Shown here piece after piece: positions 61,640-64,000 of a stretch of 64,000 bases of DNA. Positions within the stretch are counted from its first letter, which is position 1. Each line of letters starts with the position of its first letter. This DNA is from Flavobacteriaceae bacterium PS02334. Its GTDB lineage: Bacteria; Bacteroidota; Bacteroidia; Flavobacteriales; Flavobacteriaceae. The position numbers were made by a program, and so were the translations under genes. The stretch is from assembly GCA_029959295.1 (NCBI GenBank), contig JASCOH010000002.1, forward strand, positions 372,001 to 436,000. Direction: 5' to 3'. The notes under the pieces are model-generated. The model saw nothing but the letters and a program-made list of their open reading frames with translations. It was not told the origin of the DNA and did no database searches.

Positions 61640-61930
61640 ATGATAGGACTAGATCAGAAAAAACACGAAAACATGGTAAATACCATAAGCCGCTTTGAAG
61701 AATATTCTGCTATCTGCGGGCATATTGTTCCTGAAATTCACAGCGAAGCTATCCGTTCAAAAATATCTAAATTTAAAGATGCGCATGACCACTACCATAT
61801 CCTGCTTAAGGAATTGGAAGAATGCATCGGTAACTATAGGGAGCTTCACGAGTCTTTGAAAAAAACAGCTTTTCCTTATGTTAGGAAGATGGTTGGAGAG
61901 GTTCGGCGTAAAAAGCATTCTAAGACATAA
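61640..61930 (+). CDS. Small helical hypothetical protein
   Basis: 96 aa, no signal peptide. MIGLDQKKHENMVNTISRFEEYSAICGHIVPEIHSEAIRSKISKFKDAHDHYHILLKELEECIGNYRELHESLKKTAFPYVRKMVGEVRRKKHSKT, essentially all helix, with a basic end. His/Cys residues (ICGHIVPEIH, DHYHILL) could bind a metal, but no motif is clear. It follows the S41 gene by 49 bases. No family recognised. Confidence 0.5.
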   Translation: MIGLDQKKHENMVNTISRFEEYSAICGHIVPEIHSEAIRSKISKFKDAHDHYHILLKELEECIGNYRELHESLKKTAFPYVRKMVGEVRRKKHSKT

Positions 61931-61999
61931 GATAGTTCTGCTTTATAGTTCCTAGAGAACGCTGCGGTAACAGTAGCAGTATCCGTAGGTTCGTTGTTT

Positions 62000-62998
62000 T
62001 TAATTCTTTATCAGATGATTTAAAGTTGTCGCAGACTCAGATGAAGATGGTCTTGGTGCATTAGAATCGGCGACTTGGCCATCTTTTCCAATAATGACAA
62101 ACCTCGGAATGCCTGCAATCTTAAAATGCTTTATCCATTCTGAGTTCCAACCATCGTTTGCCAGTAGCTGCATTCCCTTCAAGTTGTTCGCTATCGCAAA
62201 TTTTCGCCATTTAGCGCGGTCTTTTGGCGCATCAATCGAAATGCTTACAAATTGCACCGGCTTTCCTATGAAATTTTCTTCAAGTTTTTTAAGATGAGGT
62301 ATCTCGCTTTTGCAAGGGCCGCACCAAGTTGCCCAGATGTCCACATATACGACCGATCCCCTTAAGGAGGAAAGTTTCGAAGTTCCCCCATTGAGATTTT
62401 CAAAATTGAAGTCTGGAGCAGGAGTGTTTTTCAGTGCGGCAACGCTGTTTTCTTTAGCCTTGAACAGTGCCAGCTGCTCAATAATTTCTTGATTTTCTCT
62501 TTCGTATTCTGCCAGCATCAGCGACGGAAAGTACCGATCGTATTTTTGGGATGCCAGCCGGATTTTCGCATCCTCCAGACGCTTTTTTAGGATGTCCTGT
62601 AACTGGGAGTCGTCTGGGACAGCGCTTCTGAAGCGATCCTTTAGCTTCTGGTCTTCCTTTTTCTTGATAAGCAGAAAGGTATTTTCTTTAGATCCGTTGC
62701 CGGAAAAAGCCAGCGTCTCGGCAAACCGCTTTCCGTCTGCCATAATTTTTAGGTCAGAGCCTTTACTGAGATAGAGCGTTGAAAATGCCGCACCGTCAAA
62801 AAGCTGGTAAAAGCCACGGGGAGCGTCGAAATTTCCCGCAAAATTTCCCTCGGAGCCCTTAAGAGTAATTTTGAAATCATTGTTGTGGATGACAAGGGAG
62901 TCCGAATTGGGATTGCGTACCGATGCGCTTAGCCGTACGCCTTTCTGGCAGGATGCAGCGGTAATTGCAATCAGGACCAGGATTGTTATTTTTTTCAT
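62000..62998 (-). CDS. DUF4369-like/TlpA thiol-disulfide lipoprotein
   Basis: 332 aa. Lipobox ITAASC (Cys17). The N-terminal region (20-110) resembles DUF4369: SLVIHNNDFKITLKGSEGNFAGNFDAPRGFYQLFDG. A helical linker leads to a TlpA-like thioredoxin domain (about 190-330): APDFNFENLNGGTSKLSSLRGSVVYVDIWATWCGPCKSEIPHLKKLE (WCGPC active site near 224-227) and GIPRFVIIGKDGQ cis-Pro loop. Typical Bacteroidota disulfide reductase, attached to the membrane. Confidence 0.92.
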   Translation of the reverse strand: MKKITILVLIAITAASCQKGVRLSASVRNPNSDSLVIHNNDFKITLKGSEGNFAGNFDAPRGFYQLFDGAAFSTLYLSKGSDLKIMADGKRFAETLAFSGNGSKENTFLLIKKKEDQKLKDRFRSAVPDDSQLQDILKKRLEDAKIRLASQKYDRYFPSLMLAEYERENQEIIEQLALFKAKENSVAALKNTPAPDFNFENLNGGTSKLSSLRGSVVYVDIWATWCGPCKSEIPHLKKLEENFIGKPVQFVSISIDAPKDRAKWRKFAIANNLKGMQLLANDGWNSEWIKHFKIAGIPRFVIIGKDGQVADSNAPRPSSSESATTLNHLIKN

Positions 62999-63056
62999 AA
63001 GGGGTTATTTGTGTGCCTGAAACAGCTATGGTTTCTGGCTTGCGATTTATAGTATG

Positions 63057-63064
63057 CAAAACTA
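63057..63064 (-). promoter_or_regulatory. -7 element of the TlpA lipoprotein gene
   Basis: TAGTTTTG on the minus strand, a full TAnnTTTG match, 58 bases from the ATG at 62998. Confidence 0.5.
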
Positions 63065-63099
63065 CCGGAGAATTACGAGCTGTTGAATTTTAAATTGCC

Positions 63100-63128
63100 G
63101 AACTGTCGGTTTACCAAGATGAACTGTC
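63100..63128. repeat. GAACTGTC direct repeat in the divergent spacer
   Basis: GAACTGTC at 63100-63107 and 63121-63128, 21 bases apart (two helical turns), about 35 bases upstream of the TlpA gene's -7 element. Could bind a regulator to a tandem site. The rest of the 416-base spacer from 62999 shows nothing recognisable. Confidence 0.35.
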
Positions 63129-63363
63129 AATCGATATTTATAGTTAGAGAGTTTAGGGCGATCATGTGATTGGCTACGATTAAAATCCAGCAATTTTGAT
63201 CGGTTGTGGTTTGGCTAAATATTTAATCTGCATCGTTATTTTAAATTTACTTTTTTAAGTGCTTTCATGTAATTGTAAAAAACTCACCTTTTAGAAAGTC
63301 CTGTTCAACCATTAGTTTGTCCGCTTGGAGTATTTTCTGATTCGCTTTCTTTTATAGCTGCGC

Positions 63364-63371
63364 TACTTTTG
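63364..63371 (+). promoter_or_regulatory. -7 element of the alpha/beta hydrolase gene
   Basis: TACTTTTG, full match, 43 bases before ATG 63415. Confidence 0.5.
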
Positions 63372-63414
63372 ATACAGAAATTAACCAAGTATCAATCATT
63401 AAATATTTAAAATA

Positions 63415-64000
63415 ATGGAAACAAGTAGCATAAAAAAAGCAACAGTAGCAAAGGATTTAGTTGCTGTAATTACCTTACCGATGGTAAAAAAAAATCAAAA
63501 ACGTGATCTTCATTGCCTTCTCGCAGCGATGATGCTTTTGGTATTTGTTTTCTTTAGTAATTTCGTATCTGCTCAGAAGCAAACAGAAAATGGAAATCCA
63601 GTATATAAGACTGCTAGCAAATATTCTGTCGCAAATTCCTTAGGCCAACTAAAGCAAATCAATGCGGGACTTTTAAATGTAGGCTACACTGAAGCAGGGC
63701 CAGCAAACGGCCCAGCTGTAATTCTACTGCACGGCTGGCCTTATGATATTCATGCATTTCAAGAAGTAGTTCCTCTATTGACAGCACAAGGATATCGAGT
63801 AATTGCTCCCTTTTTAAGAGGCTCGGGAACGACTTCATTTCTTTCGGACAAGACTTATAGAAATGGACAGCAAGCCGCAATTGCAAGCGATATCATCGCT
63901 CTTATGGACGCTTTGAAAATTGAGAAAGCCACTATTGCAGGATTTGATTGGGGAGCCAGGACTGCGGTGGTAATGGCAGCATTGTGGCCAGAGCGTCTAA
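63415..64000 (+). CDS. Secreted alpha/beta hydrolase (epoxide-hydrolase-like), partial
   Basis: 195 codons visible; the gene runs off the right edge. Oxyanion motif ILLHGWPYD, PFLRGSGTTS, and nucleophile elbow GFDWGAR with Asp as nucleophile, as in epoxide hydrolases and haloalkane dehalogenases. Substrate unknown. From ATG 63415 the signal peptide starts late (34-residue extension, then LLAAMMLLVFVFFSNFVSAQ). ATG 63481 gives a normal signal peptide (MVKKNQKRDLH...) and may be the true start; the extension is hydrophobic and odd. Confidence 0.85.
   Translation, partial: METSSIKKATVAKDLVAVITLPMVKKNQKRDLHCLLAAMMLLVFVFFSNFVSAQKQTENGNPVYKTASKYSVANSLGQLKQINAGLLNVGYTEAGPANGPAVILLHGWPYDIHAFQEVVPLLTAQGYRVIAPFLRGSGTTSFLSDKTYRNGQQAAIASDIIALMDALKIEKATIAGFDWGARTAVVMAALWPERL

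Noticed and set aside
1-64000. tRNA, rRNA, CRISPR, IS element or prophage
   Set aside because: No cloverleaf, rRNA core, regular direct-repeat array, transposase or phage gene was recognised.

Overview
The window is chromosomal DNA from a Flavobacterium-like member of the Bacteroidota. The sequence is AT-rich. Many genes are preceded by the Bacteroidota housekeeping -7 element TAnnTTTG. Shine-Dalgarno sequences are weak or absent. Two proteins carry C-terminal type IX secretion (T9SS) sorting domains, and families typical of the phylum are present (DUF5777, DUF4494, FecIR/SusC-like receptor, ccoN-ccoO fusion). No tRNA, rRNA, insertion sequence, prophage or CRISPR array was seen. The assignment to Flavobacterium rests on these traits and not on a database match.

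Layout. 1-2717 (minus): tetR, an outer-membrane efflux factor and an EmrA-like adaptor that runs off the left edge. 3077-5026 (plus): cysE and cysK behind what looks like a complete transcription attenuator, with a promoter, a 26-codon leader with four Cys codons, an antiterminator arm and a terminator. 5071-5286: a large palindromic element and a bidirectional terminator. 5309-7072: a marR/nitroreductase/YceI operon with two palindromic operators. 7157-9161: four thiol genes (two thioredoxin-fold, two rhodanese). 9162-18444: a histidine kinase/response regulator pair, an AraC regulator, a SemiSWEET, an SDR dehydrogenase, small membrane proteins and lipoproteins, and a DUF763 protein.

18484-31913: a TPR histidine kinase, then the microaerobic respiration block: hemN, ccoI, ccoS, ccoNO, ccoQ, ccoP, ccoG, ccoH, a TauE/SafE-like membrane protein and a Crp/Fnr regulator. 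Three promoters here (hemN, ccoS, ccoI) carry an ATGATA-like 14-bp palindrome at exactly the same distance from the -7 element, which suggests an FNR-type regulon. 31914-36317: a second kinase/response regulator pair, then an SDR/TetR pair with matching TGACC-N4-GGTCA operators. 36481-41725: a TPR-HTH regulator and a compact gene set of unknown function (OB-fold, DUF5777 barrel, haem c lipoprotein, YceI, ankyrin, DOMON-like T9SS protein). 41855-51364: AraC, aldehyde dehydrogenase, a frameshifted DUF1842-like gene, a histone H1-like protein, DUF4494, DUF808, a DHA2 transporter, a VOC protein with an ArsR-tail protein, and a YcaQ-like protein.

51553-61590: an ECF sigma factor, a FecR anti-sigma factor and an STN-domain TonB-dependent receptor, followed after a roughly 420-base leader by a beta-helix-like lipoprotein, a T9SS protein, another lipoprotein and an S41 protease. 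The same bipartite motif precedes both fecR and the lipoprotein operon, so the two units may be one sigma-controlled uptake or sensing system. The window ends with a DUF4369-like/TlpA lipoprotein and the start of an alpha/beta hydrolase.

Strongest leads: (1) the Cys-codon attenuator of cysE-cysK; (2) the identically spaced FNR-type sites; (3) the ECF/FecR/receptor/T9SS/S41 locus with its repeated promoter motif; (4) the DUF5777-haem c-YceI-DOMON set.
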